A stretch of DNA of 64,000 bases from Isoetes taiwanensis (GCA_021234155.1 JAJEKV010000063.1:6573710-6637709), one strand, 5' to 3'. Counted from the stretch's first letter, positions 24,185 to 35,879 are shown. Numbers and translations: made by a program. Notes: a model not told the origin generated them from the letters alone.

Positions 24185-24393
24185 TATAAGAATAAGAATA
24201 AGAATAAGAATAAGAATAAGAATAAGAATAAGAATAAGAATAAGAATAAGAATAAGAATAAGAATAAGAATAAGAATAGATTTTTAGCGTCCACGGAGAC
24301 CAATTGGCCTATGGGACCCAAACCAAAAAGACAGCAGCAAGCCTATTACTGACAGGATTAAAAAACCCCCGCCCCGAAGGGTTTTCGAGGGAA
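24185..24393 (-). mobile_element. Short LINE 3' end with (CTTATT)n tail
   Basis: On the plus strand about 15.5 units of AAGAAT (24185-24279) abut the conserved LINE 3' end: AGCGTCCACGGAGACCAATT, CCTATGGGACCCA, then the fold-back region with CCCCCGCCCCGAAGGGTTTT to 24393. Only about 115 bp of element body is present. The empty paralogous site at about 36631 reads TTTTATGAGAATCAAGAGCC. Here the right flank keeps GAGAATCAAG, and the left flank runs straight into the repeat. Confidence 0.85.
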
Positions 24394-24579
24394 TCGAGAA
24401 TCAAGATCCCTTTTAAATAAATCTAGAGAATCAAGGCAAAATAAACCATCAGAATAAATTTTATAATTATGTACTACCTGCAAGGCATTGCATTTTAATG
24501 GCTCTTATTCATGCCCTCCGAATCGTAACAGAGATTAGTAGCTTAACTATAACCTTGTGCTGCTCTAATACCAACAAAT

Positions 24580-26054
24580 ACGACAATTTATTTATTATAT
24601 CATCCCTTTCCAGCTCTTCCAATCTCACGTGCTTCATTACACATATTGCTTATGTTCCACTAAACTCTGAGCCCGAGTTTCTTGCTATGCAGAGCAAATC
24701 ACTTGGTTTATTCTTTGTCCCAAAGCTTACTATGAGTATCTCTGTTATGAGTATTGTCCGCCTCTATGATTATTTTCTGCTATGAGTATTGTCCGCCTTC
24801 TAATTGTTGGCGCATTTCCATAAAAGTTCATTCTCTGCTCCTTTATGTTCATATCCTCTTCTCACAACAGCTCATATCCTCTGCTCCTTTTATATTAGGT
24901 TCAAAGTAAAGTGTAAATCACCACTGCCAACGGTAGAGTTAGGGTCTTCTCGGAATGTCAGGCCTGGAAAATGGGTGGTTGTTGTTGGCAGTCCCTTGCT
25001 TCTTTGAGATTCAATCATTCCAACTGGTATTATGGATTTAAAGAGCACATGGATTTTAATTGGTTCCGCTTCTTCCCTTCTATTCAATGCATTTTGATAA
25101 ATCAAGTAGGAAAGTTATTAATTGATTGTTTCATTGTGCATGAGATAGGGCAAAGTGAAATAGAGTAGAGAGACTTTGACAGAGTAGGGCAGCGTGGAAG
25201 ATATGTATTGTCCTTGGAAGGTCAGAAGCACTTTCTTTACTATGACTTTTTCTATTCTTTTCAATCTGTATGGTACAGTTATGCGGTCTTGCAGATCTGG
25301 CACATATTCTTGCAGCATCCTATCAATCCAACAGAAGGTATAAATTATGCCTCCTGTCATCTGAAGGCATGGGTGCCCTTGATAAAAAAAAATGCAAGCA
25401 TATCTGGTTCAAATCTCCTGGAACCTGTTGCATCCCTCTACACTATACAACAACCCTTTAATAATTTTCATTGAGCTACTTTCTATGGATTTTGGATTGG
25501 TTTCAGGAGTTGTAGTAGAGTCATGTGTACGTAGCGGTTCTATGCACATATATACATCTTTTCATTGCTTGATATGACAATTACTTTTTATGTTAACAAT
25601 ATAGCTTACAACTTACAATACTCTAATTAATCCAACTTTCAGTTTGGGTGTCTTATAAGAGGAAAGTGAAAATTTAAAACCACTCTAACAAAGGTGACTA
25701 TCTAATATATGAATTGAATTTAGCGTTCAAGGTCAAACTAGAAACAAAAATGCAGTGTTACATCGCATATCCACCTACTCCAAACTAGAAATAATAATGT
25801 AGTGCTACATTGCAAATCCATCTAGAGGTTACATCTCAAAGGTGCAATAACAAATATTGCAAAAACTACCTATACACGACCTTGTGGCAAATATGTAGCA
25901 AAATAACAGGGAAGTCGCATTTAATTAAAGTGGATTGAAAATGGGACTCATACTATTTTTTTTTTTTTTTTTTTTTTTTTTTTGAATTGAATGCTTGAAT
26001 AGAATTTTTTCTTAATAAGACAACAATAACATTTACAAAGAACAATTCGAGAAA
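24580..26054. other. Non-genic stretch with T homopolymer
   Basis: No recognised gene. A 28-base T run lies at 25956-25983. Frames at 24498-24785 and 25208-25474 have no family resemblance. Confidence 0.45.
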
Positions 26055-26180
26055 AGAAGGGGAGACGGTGGAGAAAGAATGGTAGGAAGGAAGGGGAGAT
26101 GGAAGAGAGGGAGGCAAAGGAGCAGGGGGGAAGGAGGGAGGCAGGGGAGAGGCAGGGGAGAGGGGAGGGGAGGGGAGAGC
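26055..26180 (+). repeat. Purine-only tract at a duplication breakpoint
   Basis: About 120 bp composed almost entirely of A and G (runs such as GGGGAGAGGCAGGGGAGAGG) ends just where homology to the dirigent gene begins. A short duplicated phrase GAGCTTGCTATC appears on both sides of the junction (26187 and 26208). Confidence 0.8.
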
Positions 26181-26197
26181 GTCATGAGCTTGCTATC

Positions 26198-26345
26198 CTA
26201 TGGCTCTGAGCTTGCTATCGTAGGCAGCACTGGGTATTTTCGTGGCGTTAAAAGTTGGGCTAATTTCACTCATGTTGAAATTAATTCACCTTATTCTGTC
26301 ACATTTGTTAACGCTACTCTTGTACACCCTTTATATTCTTTCTAG
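26198..26345 (+). pseudogene. Dirigent 3' fragment
   Basis: The last 48 or so codons of a dirigent gene, nearly identical to the C-terminus of the intact gene at 20.8 kb: SELAIVGSTGYFRGVKSWANF and FVNATLVHPLYSF, followed by the same stop and 3' flank. The conserved GGTGDF has become GSTGYF. No signal peptide or N-terminal half exists; the upstream sequence is a purine tract. It is a truncated product of the segmental duplication. Confidence 0.9.
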
Positions 26346-26399
26346 TTCATTTAGAAAGCATCATCTCATCATACACATTACAGATGATGCTACATAGCA

Positions 26400-26518
26400 T
26401 TCTATTCTATTCTATTCTATTCTATTCTATTCTATTCTATTCTATTCTATTCTATTCTATTCTATTCTATTCTATTCTATTCTATTCTATTCTATTCTAT
26501 TCTATTCTATTCTATTCT
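26400..26518. repeat. (TTCTA)n microsatellite, about 23 units
   Basis: A pure pentanucleotide run in the 3' flank of the dirigent fragment. The paralogous position near the intact gene (about 21370) has only two or three units, so the expansion is specific to this copy. Confidence 0.95.
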
Positions 26519-27888
26519 TCAAAATGACGCTATATGGCATTCTATCTACTCTATTCTTTTTTCTTGATCACACAGTAAAGATGTTTTTAAATTCATGAGC
26601 AGATGAAGGCAATAAAAGTTCTTGAGAAAAAGCATTTAGACTATCTCAAAAGCCTTGTTTCATTAAGTGGCTTCCAGATTGAAAATATGATTCATGAAAT
26701 TCTAAATATATGGCAAGTAGATAGATGATCAATTGTACCTGTCCTGCATGTATTCAAGTATAGTATGTGATTGTTTCAGTTTAAACAATACAAATTACAA
26801 GGTTCTTTGTTTAAAGCATCCTCTGCTAACAGCTATCGTCAAGTGCTTAGCAGGGGTGCTTTTCATTTGCTCGGATTGATTTCGTTTTACCCTTATTTTT
26901 TTTCCAAATAAAATTGGGCAGTGACAAGATGGAAGAAATGAGATCTGAAGGGCGAATTATTACCAAGCTCTTGTTCTCGTGTGCCGGTATGGGCCGGTTT
27001 AGTACTGACAGCTAAAAAAGAAAGGGTTGGATTAACGTTTGAGATTTGTTTACGGGCCTATACCATTAAATCCAATCAACCACTATATTCGTTTCGCAAG
27101 GTAGAGAACATGGGGTTTAAGACAAGCATAAAAAGACTCACTTGGCTTCCCGTGATATGTAGGTCACGTCATTAAATGCCATGCTCTTAGTGATCATGTC
27201 CATCTATTTATTCAAATATATTCTTTATGAACCATATTGACAATGGTCCTACAAACAATGAATTTTACAAAATTGTGGTCCTACAAAAAATGAATCTTAC
27301 AAAAGGGTGACAATGGTCCTACAAGCAACGAATCTTACAAAATGGTCTCAATGGTCGATAATGCAAAATAACATTGATTGCAAGGCTACGTTCTCAAGCG
27401 TGTTTAGGTATATTTCAAGATAAGTCGGGCCAAAGCCCTTGAGAGCCTGACTTCATAACAATGAATTCAAGCTTTCAAAAATTCCAATGCATTTCTCAAA
27501 AATCAAAGTTTAATCTGGATAACATGCTTTCTCTTGCCAAAAAACCAGACACACCCTAAGGTCGATGAAAACTATGCGAAGCAAGAAGACACATCCTAAG
27601 GTTGTTGAAAACTACCTATATGGTTGTTGAACTTCCATTATGACGATTTTATTTAAGAAAAAGTTCGAACACAACATTATCAGCTTGTCTTATTATGTTA
27701 TTTCACGGTTAGAAGAATGCGTCTCAAGAATTGCTTAAACATCCCAATTAAAGAAAAAGACGAGTCGAGTTTCGTAAGAAGAAAAACAAACATGACAATT
27801 TCATCTATCGCAATACGATGGCCCCATAAAATTCTCCAGAACATGCTTAATCTTGCAAACCCCAAGAATAAGTTTGCAATGCGGATGT

Positions 27889-28060
27889 TGGAACATTTTG
27901 TATTTCTACGTCCATGCAACCTTTTCCTTGTTTATTATTGGCTCAATGAGCTAAAGGGCCTTTGCCTTTTAGTCCGTATTTAGACACGCACTCTTCATGA
28001 ATATAATTACTCACTCTGTGATTATCTCATCTTCTCTCTCCCATTCAATTCAATTCTCTC
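27889..28060 (+). mobile_element. Copia LTR relic, uninterrupted
   Basis: The paralogue of the relic at 22764. It begins TGTTGGAACATTTTG, keeps GGGCCTTTGCCTTTTAG, and runs through CTCTTCATGAATA without the LINE found in the other copy. The right LTR boundary (TTCCAACA) cannot be recognised, so the 3' limit is approximate. It belongs to the family of the intact element at 53.1 kb but is clearly diverged. Confidence 0.65.
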
Positions 28061-29128
28061 CCTCACCGGCCTCCATATGGTTTGGTGGCTAGTCCTTTGG
28101 ATTAGTAATTAGGAGGTCTTGTGCCCACGTCTCTTTTGAAACATGTGTGACGTGTATATATAAGGCCATATATGAAGGGATGCTGACATGTGTGACATAA
28201 AAAGTTCTTATCTCTCTCTCTCTCCCAACCTCCTCCCTCCCATTACTTTGTTATATTTCTAATTGTCAGATTAAAAATAAAGATTTAAAATGGATTATCT
28301 CTGTCATCTTGTTAAAGAAAAAAAGATGCTGGATGATACGAACATGTATATCTAACATAATAATACCCGGGAGGTTCACACATGTATTCCGTAGAATACA
28401 TGTGCGTGGACGGAGAAGGGGTTTTTTTGAAAAAAAAAAAGTATGTATACCTGCAGTCGCTCATACGTTTTGGCGCCCAGGATGTATGGATTTTCACAGT
28501 CCGGGGATGGATTTCTTCGAGCTGCTAAGGCGTAAGAGTACGTTTTGAGGGATTTGAATCCGACCTCCGTTATTCTGGAGGTTACTGGAAGATTACTCTG
28601 ATAAGAAAATATTATAGCCTAATGTTGGATTCGGTCTTAGTTTGGCTCATATTTCTTGTGACAGGTCAAGATACAGGCATGATGGCGATAGCCTTGGCAG
28701 AGCTTATCTACTGAATCGGATTTGGTTCAGAATAACCTTCTGCACTGAGTGGAGAGTGAAGAGTGAAGCTTTGCGGTGGAGACAATACCTACCCAACAAT
28801 CAAGAGGCCAATATTTACAACCGGTTTGTCTACTCATAATCCCCTAAATGTTTTTGTGTTGATGCTTGTTACATCTTATATAAGAGAGTAATGCAGCATC
28901 CTGCCATAAGCAGCTTCTACGCAAGGTGGAGAGTTGGAGTGCTCTGCGTCGCCTGGTTAGATATTCTATAGCATAGATACAGACTGTACATTTGCTCTTC
29001 CTTTGGCCACTTCTCCAAAATTTGCCAGAATGCCGCTGAGCTATTCCTTCTTCATATGTTTTCTAGTGATGCATTTGTGGCTATTGTGTCTTTGTAAAAT
29101 GTTTGCTTATTCAATGTACCAATACATT

Positions 29129-29760
29129 GATAGGTTCGCCCAATAATGGTAACTGGTGGTAATGCCCATGGTGTGCTCATGACATTGCAAAGCAGGCTGG
29201 CATGATATATCAGGATATTGAGGTTATATTGGGTGATGTCAACCATGATAACAGGTAATGGACTTAATTGATTTACTGTGATATTCTCTCTGTTTACTAT
29301 CATGTGATAACTAGCAGCATAAGTTGGTCACTTATGAGACCAAAGGATGGTACATTTATCAGTCCTTTGACAACAGAAGATCTCTTATTACAGCACATGA
29401 AAGCCTTGAAGTTGGAACACTAGAACTGGCTGTTACAGGAAAAGCTTTTAATGTTCTTTATTCAACTGGGATGATGGACAGCATCCTCTTTTGGACACGT
29501 AGCTTTGCTCGCTTCACTCCTGCAGACAAGGTAGTCAAATGTTTGTCCCGGTAAACATTTGATTTGGATTTGTAATGGGTTTGCTTTGCAGGTGTTGGTA
29601 GCCAACATGCATCGAGACCATGGCCTGATTGTTGGGATGTGTGGAGATGGTGGCAATGATTGTGGTGCTCTGTGAGCTGCACATGTTGGCATTGCACTCA
29701 GTGAAGCAGAAGCTTCTGTTGTCTCTCCTTTCACCTCTAAAACAAAATCGGTATATTCAT
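29129..29760 (+). pseudogene. P5B-type P-ATPase fragment
   Basis: Three consecutive exons of a P5-type cation-transporting ATPase. The first has PIMVTGGNAHG (usual MVTGDN) and, after a frameshift, IAKQAGMIYQD (29135-29250). The second (29319-29530) encodes LELAVTGKAFNVL and SFARFTPADK, matching FARMxPxxK. The third (29592-29758) has MCGDGGNDCGAL, a stop codon, then AAHVGIALSEAEASVVSPF. NDCGAL with SEAEASV is typical of the P5B group (ATP13A type). The phosphorylation site and membrane segments are not present. One frameshift and one stop show it is dead. P5B genes are, as I recall, known in algae and seed-free plants but absent from flowering plants. Confidence 0.8.
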
Positions 29761-30581
29761 TATAAGTTTTATGCAATTTTGAAAAACGTAAGTGGGTTAT
29801 GTTGTATGATTAACTACAAAATTATGCAGCAAAGAATTGGCAAATGACTTAGTATCTCAGTAGTTAAAATTTGGTTAAACATGTATGCCCACTCCAGGGT
29901 GTTTCCAGATTTATGCACCCTTTCTTTCAGCTAGACATTCATTTTGCTTTCTATTTCACTTATCTAAAGAACCATAGGGCAGTTAGACACAGGAAAGGCA
30001 AGGTCTTAAACTAAACTCCTTATCAGTGACATACTAAATAGGCATTTGCAATAGTTGAAGGTAAATAAGATAGGTTAAAGTCTTGGGTTATCACATAAAT
30101 GTCTTCAGCATTAGAGTGATGGCAATTATATTTGAAAACATTTTTATGCAGGTTCTGGAATAGATTGTGGGTTGTTTAGACGGGTCGATGTGACAGGGTA
30201 TGGATTTGGGTGGTCGCATTTGTGGCGTCGTTTGGAATCCCGTTGTTTAGCTGCCTGGAGTTGTCTTAGCTTTCCAATTGTTTCAGGCGTGCGCTTCTTA
30301 AGTTGTCATATTTGTCAAATAAGTATATCCATTGTAGACAGAGGTAAAGTTTATCTGATGTAAGATGCAGTGATATCTTTCATCTCCATGCCAATTTTGT
30401 AGTTGGAAGAAATTTACTTAGTTTAATGCTTCATATCTACAATGAGGGCTAACTGTGTACAAAAGGTAGCTGGTGTTTCAATGACTAAATATGATATCTG
30501 GTGCAGACACTGCGCCAGGATCCAAGTCAAAGACTGCCGTCTATCAGGAGCAAGTTTTGTTGCATATCACATGCCCGAATA

Positions 30582-30705
30582 TAGAGAGCTAGCCTGCTAC
30601 TTGAATTCTAGAGAGCTAGCCTGCTACTTGAATTCTAGAGAGCTAGCCTGCTACTTGAATTTTTAGAGAGCTAGCCTGCTACTTGAATTTTTAAAGAGCT
30701 AGCCT
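30582..30705. repeat. 26-bp minisatellite, five units
   Basis: Five tandem copies of AGAGAGCTAGCCTGCTACTT plus GAATT-type spacer. The first three are identical, and the last two carry TTTT insertions. In one frame it reads RELACYLN repeatedly, which is incidental. Confidence 0.95.
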
Positions 30706-31277
30706 ACCAATCAATTAATTTAACCTTTGGGTCCTGCACATATAATATTTAGATTGTAAAATATTATCTTTGTTCTGCAGTTAGGATATTTATGGGCAAA
30801 AGAGTGCCAGCTGTAGTTGCCACCTTCTAGATCTGTTGCCTTACCTTTATACGCTTCCAGTTTTGCTAGAAGATATCAGCTAAGTCTATTGTCCAGTTCC
30901 ATTGCCAGTTCTGCAAAAATATGGATCACCATTGTTGCATTTAATCCATTGAATGGCCGGATGATCATGTGCATGTGATAAATTTGTGAATGGCCGGATG
31001 ATCATGTTGCAACATTTGTAGACTGGATGTAAATATAAGGTAGAGGGTAGGATACATGAATGAATAATGGACGTAAAAATAAGGTTAAGGGTAGGGCAAG
31101 AAGTGCTTAGATGGGGTGTAAAAGTATGGAATTGGGTATTCTGCTTCGACAGTACGGGACCGTATACATAGGGGTTTCTATGGAGGGTCAGCTATATACA
31201 TAGGGGTTTCTCTTGACTTGATGCACGCACATGCCATATGCCCCTTATATAGAGGTGAACCCCCCGGGTAATAATAT

Positions 31278-33420
31278 AGGGTCTTTTTTGTAATTTTACA
31301 CGTTCTTTGCCATGGTTTTCCTAATATCTAGCATTATAACAGGGGGTTATTTTTATATTTTTATACGTTTTTTCACATGGTTTTCCTATGATTTCGTTGC
31401 TGTATTCGTGCAGGTGTACTAAACAGTATTTCTAGAGTGCGCTCTTTCTGAGCCGTTGATTTTGAATCAAAATTGTAATCGTGTGGTTGTGATTTCTCAA
31501 AGTTTTGGATGGTTGATGTGGTTCCGAAAAACCCTAAAAGAAAAAGTTATCGGCCAAAGCATTCTTAGGGCAACGCCCTTGTAGATTTTTTTCTTCAGAG
31601 CTCAGTTGCAACCACACATCTCGGGCCAGGAAGTAGGTTTTGCAATGACTATTTGGGCGGCTTTCTTGGCAGCTGGGAATCAGTAGAACTGGAATCCGGC
31701 AGAATTGTGCATCGACAGCTGTAAACGCAGCAAAAATCGGCAGTTCACAAGTTCGAAGACAATGAATTCTTTCTGATTCAGGGCTTTCATTTCGGGTGCA
31801 GGTACAGCTTGTTACATTGGTACCTTGTGAAGACCAGTGAGCTGAATCGGTAGAAGCAGAGATTGCGTTATAAACATTTAGAGGAGATAGAGCTAGAATA
31901 CGAAACAAATCTAGATGTGGAAAGTAGTGGTGATTTCTCAACATCTCCAGTCCTTTTAGAAGTCGATGGACCATCCTCCTCTGGTTTCAGCATAGCTAAA
32001 CATTGCTTGCAGGGAAGTCACAGCATTAGGTTCTTCATCTCCATCGTTTACAACAATGACCATGTTTCGTGGAGCATCATTGACTTCTGGAGTGCCTTCT
32101 GGAGTCAGATGTATCTTTAATCTTGGATTGTTGTGATTCAGTATTGGTGTTGTTATTATGAGAAGTCTGAGATTATGATTTACCTAAACAAGCATTTCGC
32201 TTTTGCAACAACAAACCAACAACTACTAGCAACAACTAGAAAACCAACAATTAGCATTGGTTCCATGAATGCCATATTATGAATATGTTGCAGGAAGCTT
32301 TCCATTTTCCCTTTCTTATGCGACCAGAGAAACCTTGGCAATATTTCTCTGCTGCATTGCTATTTCAGCTCTTATATTATAAGATCTGTTGTTAACAGGT
32401 TAAGACTTCATTCCCAGTATATCACATTTTCCATTGTTTCTTAGGTTGTAAGTTATTTGGAGACATTTGCAATTCTTTACTTGCGGCCTCAAGGTGTTTG
32501 GTCTCAAGGTGTTTGATCTTATTTTGTTGCTTGTTGCTAATTGATATGCCCCAGCAAAATGAAGAAAATTGTTCTTGTTTCTTCAAAATATATAGCATAT
32601 GTATGGAGGAGCAGAGATTAAAACTACATGATGCCCTTTGCCTATTGGGACTACAACTACAGAGACTGCTACAGGAGGAGGTGCAGGTACGCAATAAGCC
32701 GACTTCTGCAATTTTCATTCATCTTAACAATGGTTCTCTTTATCATTACTAGCTTCCTCATTGTCCTTGAAGTCCTAATCCTAAAGAGTATTCTATGGTC
32801 TGCCTATATTCTGTCCATCAAATCCTTAACAAGCTGTTTTTTTTTTCCTTGTTCTAATTGTCAGGAACTACTTTATTGATGTCTTCCTTTATACACAACT
32901 TGCAGAGCTTGATTACATCACGGGCATATGTGTCTCTCCTTGTTCCATACAACGACTCCAATGATGCAGTAGCAAACACACAAGAACAATGTAGTTAAAT
33001 ATACAGTACAGACCTATGGCAGAATATAGTTGCCATGCTCAGGGCTGAACAAGAGATTTATTTGTTTGTTCTTGTTTCGTAAAATAGTTCTAATTAATGC
33101 ATTTTATATATGACTTGCAAGCATTAGATGTATCTTACATAGACGTAAGGTACAAAGATGGTCCTGTTTGCTGATCTTTGTAAAACGCATGTCGATGTGG
33201 AATTAAAACTCCTATATTATGGTTCCCGTTATTGTTTCCATATGTTCTTTATCTGTTTATCTTTATTCTAATACTGGCAAATCACCATATTCTTACAGTT
33301 GTTTATTCTTTGGCACTTATGTACTTACATAAACAACCTCTATAGTGTATATTTCTTGGCACTTACATACTTACATAAACAGGCTAACTGGCCCATAAAG
33401 TTTACCTATGTTTGCTTTAG
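31278..33420. other. Non-genic stretch
   Basis: No recognised gene. A segment at about 31417-31490 (ACTAAACAGTATTTCTAGAG) recurs at about 33843, so a dispersed repeat is present. The 146-codon minus-strand frame at 31534-31974 resembles no family I know. Confidence 0.4.
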
Positions 33421-33826
33421 TTAGGAGCCGAAGGGTCCAATTTTTTTTTTAATATAACAATCAACACACAACTACCATTAAACTTATTAACACAAACCAT
33501 TGCATTTAACACATTTAAATTAAAATCCCCTTAAACCCCCTTTGGTTTGGGTGCATATTCACACGGAGGTTACGTAGGGCAGCGAGAGCCCCAAAAATAT
33601 ATTTACAATACATGTACAAAATTAACACCATTAAGTACATTCTCTCAAACCTTATAGTATTTTACAAACCTTAATATATAATATACAAAAACTTGTACAT
33701 GCATACCCCACAAACGAGGATCGCTATGTACGGTCCAGATCTTGGAATAAAAGGGCAAATATGCCCATCCGACAGCTCTCGTTGCCCGGAGTAACCCCCC
33801 GTGTGAATATGCGCCCAATTTTGGTG
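33421..33826. repeat. Fold-back repeat family, copy 1 (right arm cut)
   Basis: It shares with 35880-36290 the sequence from a CGAAGG/poly-T start through CAAACCATT, CCCCTTTGGTTTGGGTGCAT, ATGCATACCCCACAAACGAG and CTATGTACGGTC, up to GTGTGAATATGCGCCCAA. The terminal arm that would pair with the left arm is missing after that point. Confidence 0.75.
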
Positions 33827-34887
33827 TTGTATTCATTGGCCCATACTAAATAGTATTTCTAGAGTGCGCCTTTTTCAGAACGTTGATCTGGATTAGCTTC
33901 AACAATGTAACGGTTGTTATTGTGACCGCTGCATTCATATGCATCAAACCCCAAAAGTTTTGTTCTCTGCATTGTCTTCTCGATTCATGTCGCCGGCGGA
34001 GTGAATATCTGGTGATGGTGTTGTCGATTAGTGGTGTTCTTCATACTAGATATTTGGTGCGAGGTTTTGTTATTGCTAGAGATTAGGTTTAACGTGGAAT
34101 ATGGCAAAAAAGTATTTGGTTCATTCTGTTTTATCGTCTGCTTTTTTGTTTAATATATTGTTCCTTGTTTTGTATTCCAAGATTCATGCAAGCCGCCTCA
34201 CAGCCTTAATATCTAGCCTCGTCCTTTTCAGCATCAGATCCTTTTCCTCATCCTTTTCAGCATCAGATCCTGTTCTTGTTTCTGTTTTCCTGTTTAATGC
34301 TAGATATTGTTATTGATTGTCAATCCATGCTTCTGGCTTCCTTTTCAGCATTAATATGTAGCACTTTTTCTCATATCGGCTCACAACTTCACATAATTTT
34401 GTGCTTCAAACCAAAAAGCCTAGATGGCATGACAAATACCTCTGCAAACAAATCATGATTTTTGTTTTTCTTTCTGTTTTCCTGTAAAATGGCTTCGTCT
34501 CAAGCCATGCTGAAAACCTCTCCTCCGGCTACAACTGCAAAATCATCTGTGAATTCCAGCACAATCCCGATAGTACAATCCTGATCTGTATGCTACATGC
34601 TCATCTTTAGCATTCGCCAAAACCATCTCCGAATACTTCCTAAAGAAATCCTAAAAAATGATGAAACCCTATGATCCTGTAGCTTCTTGTGCTCTTCATT
34701 GTAACCTTAGCTGATCACGCCCACTAAAAAAAATACTATTAACATTAAGGAACAAAAAAAAACATGCAAAAATATTATAATAAACGCACTTGCATTACTA
34801 GTATTTTAGAAAACACTGACGATTGCGTCGTTTCAATTCGCTTCTCCATAAAAAAAATTGATCAATTTGTTTACTTCACATGCAGGT

Positions 34888-35352
34888 TATAGAAGGAAGG
34901 AAATATATTTTAACATCCACGGAGGCCAACTGGCCTATGAGACGGTTATAGACATACAATATATCGAAAAGTATCCAAACACAAAAGAAAACCATAGAAA
35001 CCTTGTACAATGTGTCTCTACTACTGGGACGAAAAAACCCCCATGTGGGAGGAAAAACCCTTGTAGTAGGCGTTCAGAGTCCCTATCTGGGCGCTCAAAT
35101 TCCCTGTGCTGTGAGGGACTCTTTGACGGTGGAGACTTGCAGAATGTAGGACGCGAGACGTGCAACCATTGGCGAAGCCAGCAGTTGATGAATTGCTATC
35201 TCGAAGCATCTGAGATCGGCATGAGCTGCTCGGATGTGTGCATATGCCGGACACTCCTGTAGAGCATGGTGTTCATCTTCTACTATCTGCATGTGACAGC
35301 ACTGGCATAATCTCTTGTGCCAAAGTCCCCAATGCATCACCTCCACTTGACG
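34888..35352 (-). mobile_element. 5'-truncated diverged LINE, GGAA-type tail
   Basis: On the plus strand GAAGGAAGGAAATATATTTTAACATCCACGG begins the element (tail GAAGGAAGG near 34892), followed by CCAACTGGCCTATGAGAC and a fold-back AAAAACCCCCATGTGGGAGG. It is more diverged than the other copies, and sequence between the end block and the fold-back is expanded. No clear target-site duplication was identified at the right end. Confidence 0.7.
35095..35346 (-). pseudogene. LINE ORF2 C-terminal tail, short
   Basis: Minus-strand frame of 83 codons with LCQCCHMQIVEDEHHALQEC followed by PAYAHIRAAHADL and ASYILQVSTVKESL. It is the same C-terminal zinc-binding block (CQCC, nine residues, H, four residues, C) as in the LINEs at 14.2 and 22.9 kb, with about half of residues changed. 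Only the last 80 residues of the polymerase survive. Confidence 0.75.
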
Positions 35353-35642
35353 TTCCCCTCATGCCTAAAGTAAACAATGATGTGGGCCCGCAAATTATCA
35401 TAGTACCAGAAAGCCCTACAAGTGAAGTTCACGTTCAATTAGTTCTTCCGCCATCAGCGCAACCACCACCTCCACATGGCGAAGATCCCGTTGACGTTAT
35501 GTCATTATGCACATATACGTTTAGACATGGACCCGCGGAGATAGTTACATGCGAAACAAATAGGCTAACCGCCCTCTGCAGGCTGTTTGATAGGCAAATC
35601 AATGAAGATGTCTATCACATCTTAAGTCGCTATCCCTATTGA
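35353..35642 (+). other. Open stretch of unknown origin
   Basis: A plus-strand frame continues from within the LINE to a stop at 35642 and reads PQIIIVPESPTSEVHVQLVLPPSAQPPPPHG in pieces, then HILSRYPY. Proline-rich composition is visible, but I recognise no family. It is probably not a gene, because its upstream half is antisense to the LINE. Confidence 0.2.
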
Positions 35643-35879
35643 GTGTTACAAATTTGACATATTACTTTGATTTATTTCCAATTATTAAATAAATTCATAA
35701 ATAAAACGTGTTGAAATCCGCATTCCATTTTCTTGTGTGAAATAAAATGGTTTTACTGATGGTTTATAATTTATGCTTTATTCTAGTATTAATTTCTATC
35801 TCTAAGCTACATATTATTAATTACACAATCAATATCTAACATAACATCAATTCATTTCAGTATAATGTAATGATTTTGT

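Larger units (their letters stand above)
21171..24579. repeat. Segmental duplication, copy A
   Basis: From the dirigent 3' half onward this segment is repeated with small differences at 26198-28352 (up to about 23838) and then at 36291-36829 (from about 23838 to 24579). Shared landmarks include GATGATGCTACATA after the gene, GTTTCATTAAGTGGCTTCC, the copia LTR relic at 22764, and the block AATGACATGATGTTT. Copy A carries two LINE insertions (22877-23511 and 24185-24393) that the other copies lack. Confidence 0.85.
26198..28352. repeat. Segmental duplication, copy B (left part)
   Basis: Paralogous to 21171-23838: it begins inside the dirigent coding region, includes the 3' flank, the copia relic and the CTCTCCCATTCAATT region, and stops at GAACATGTATA. 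Here the match breaks; the rest of the duplicate is found about 7.9 kb further on at 36291. It lacks the LINE at 22.9 kb. Confidence 0.85.
28357..31277. mobile_element. Possible TIR-bounded segment carrying an ATPase fragment
   Basis: An imperfect inverted repeat of about 23 bp brackets this segment: ATAATAATACCCGGGAGGTT at 28357 and, reversed, ATATTATTACCCGGGGGGTT ending at 31277. Both sides also have ATGTGCGTG 20-40 bp further in. The left end coincides with the break in segmental duplication B. No clear target-site duplication was found. Between the ends lies a broken P5-type ATPase. This could be a transposon that copied host exons; the case is suggestive only. Confidence 0.35.

Noticed and set aside
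24102-24287. 61-codon frame encoding alternating Arg-Ile repeats
   Set aside because: It is the translation of the AAGAAT microsatellite, not a gene.
31534-31974. 146-codon minus-strand gene
   Set aside because: No family resemblance, no splice or promoter context, and it lies in a region of dispersed repeats.
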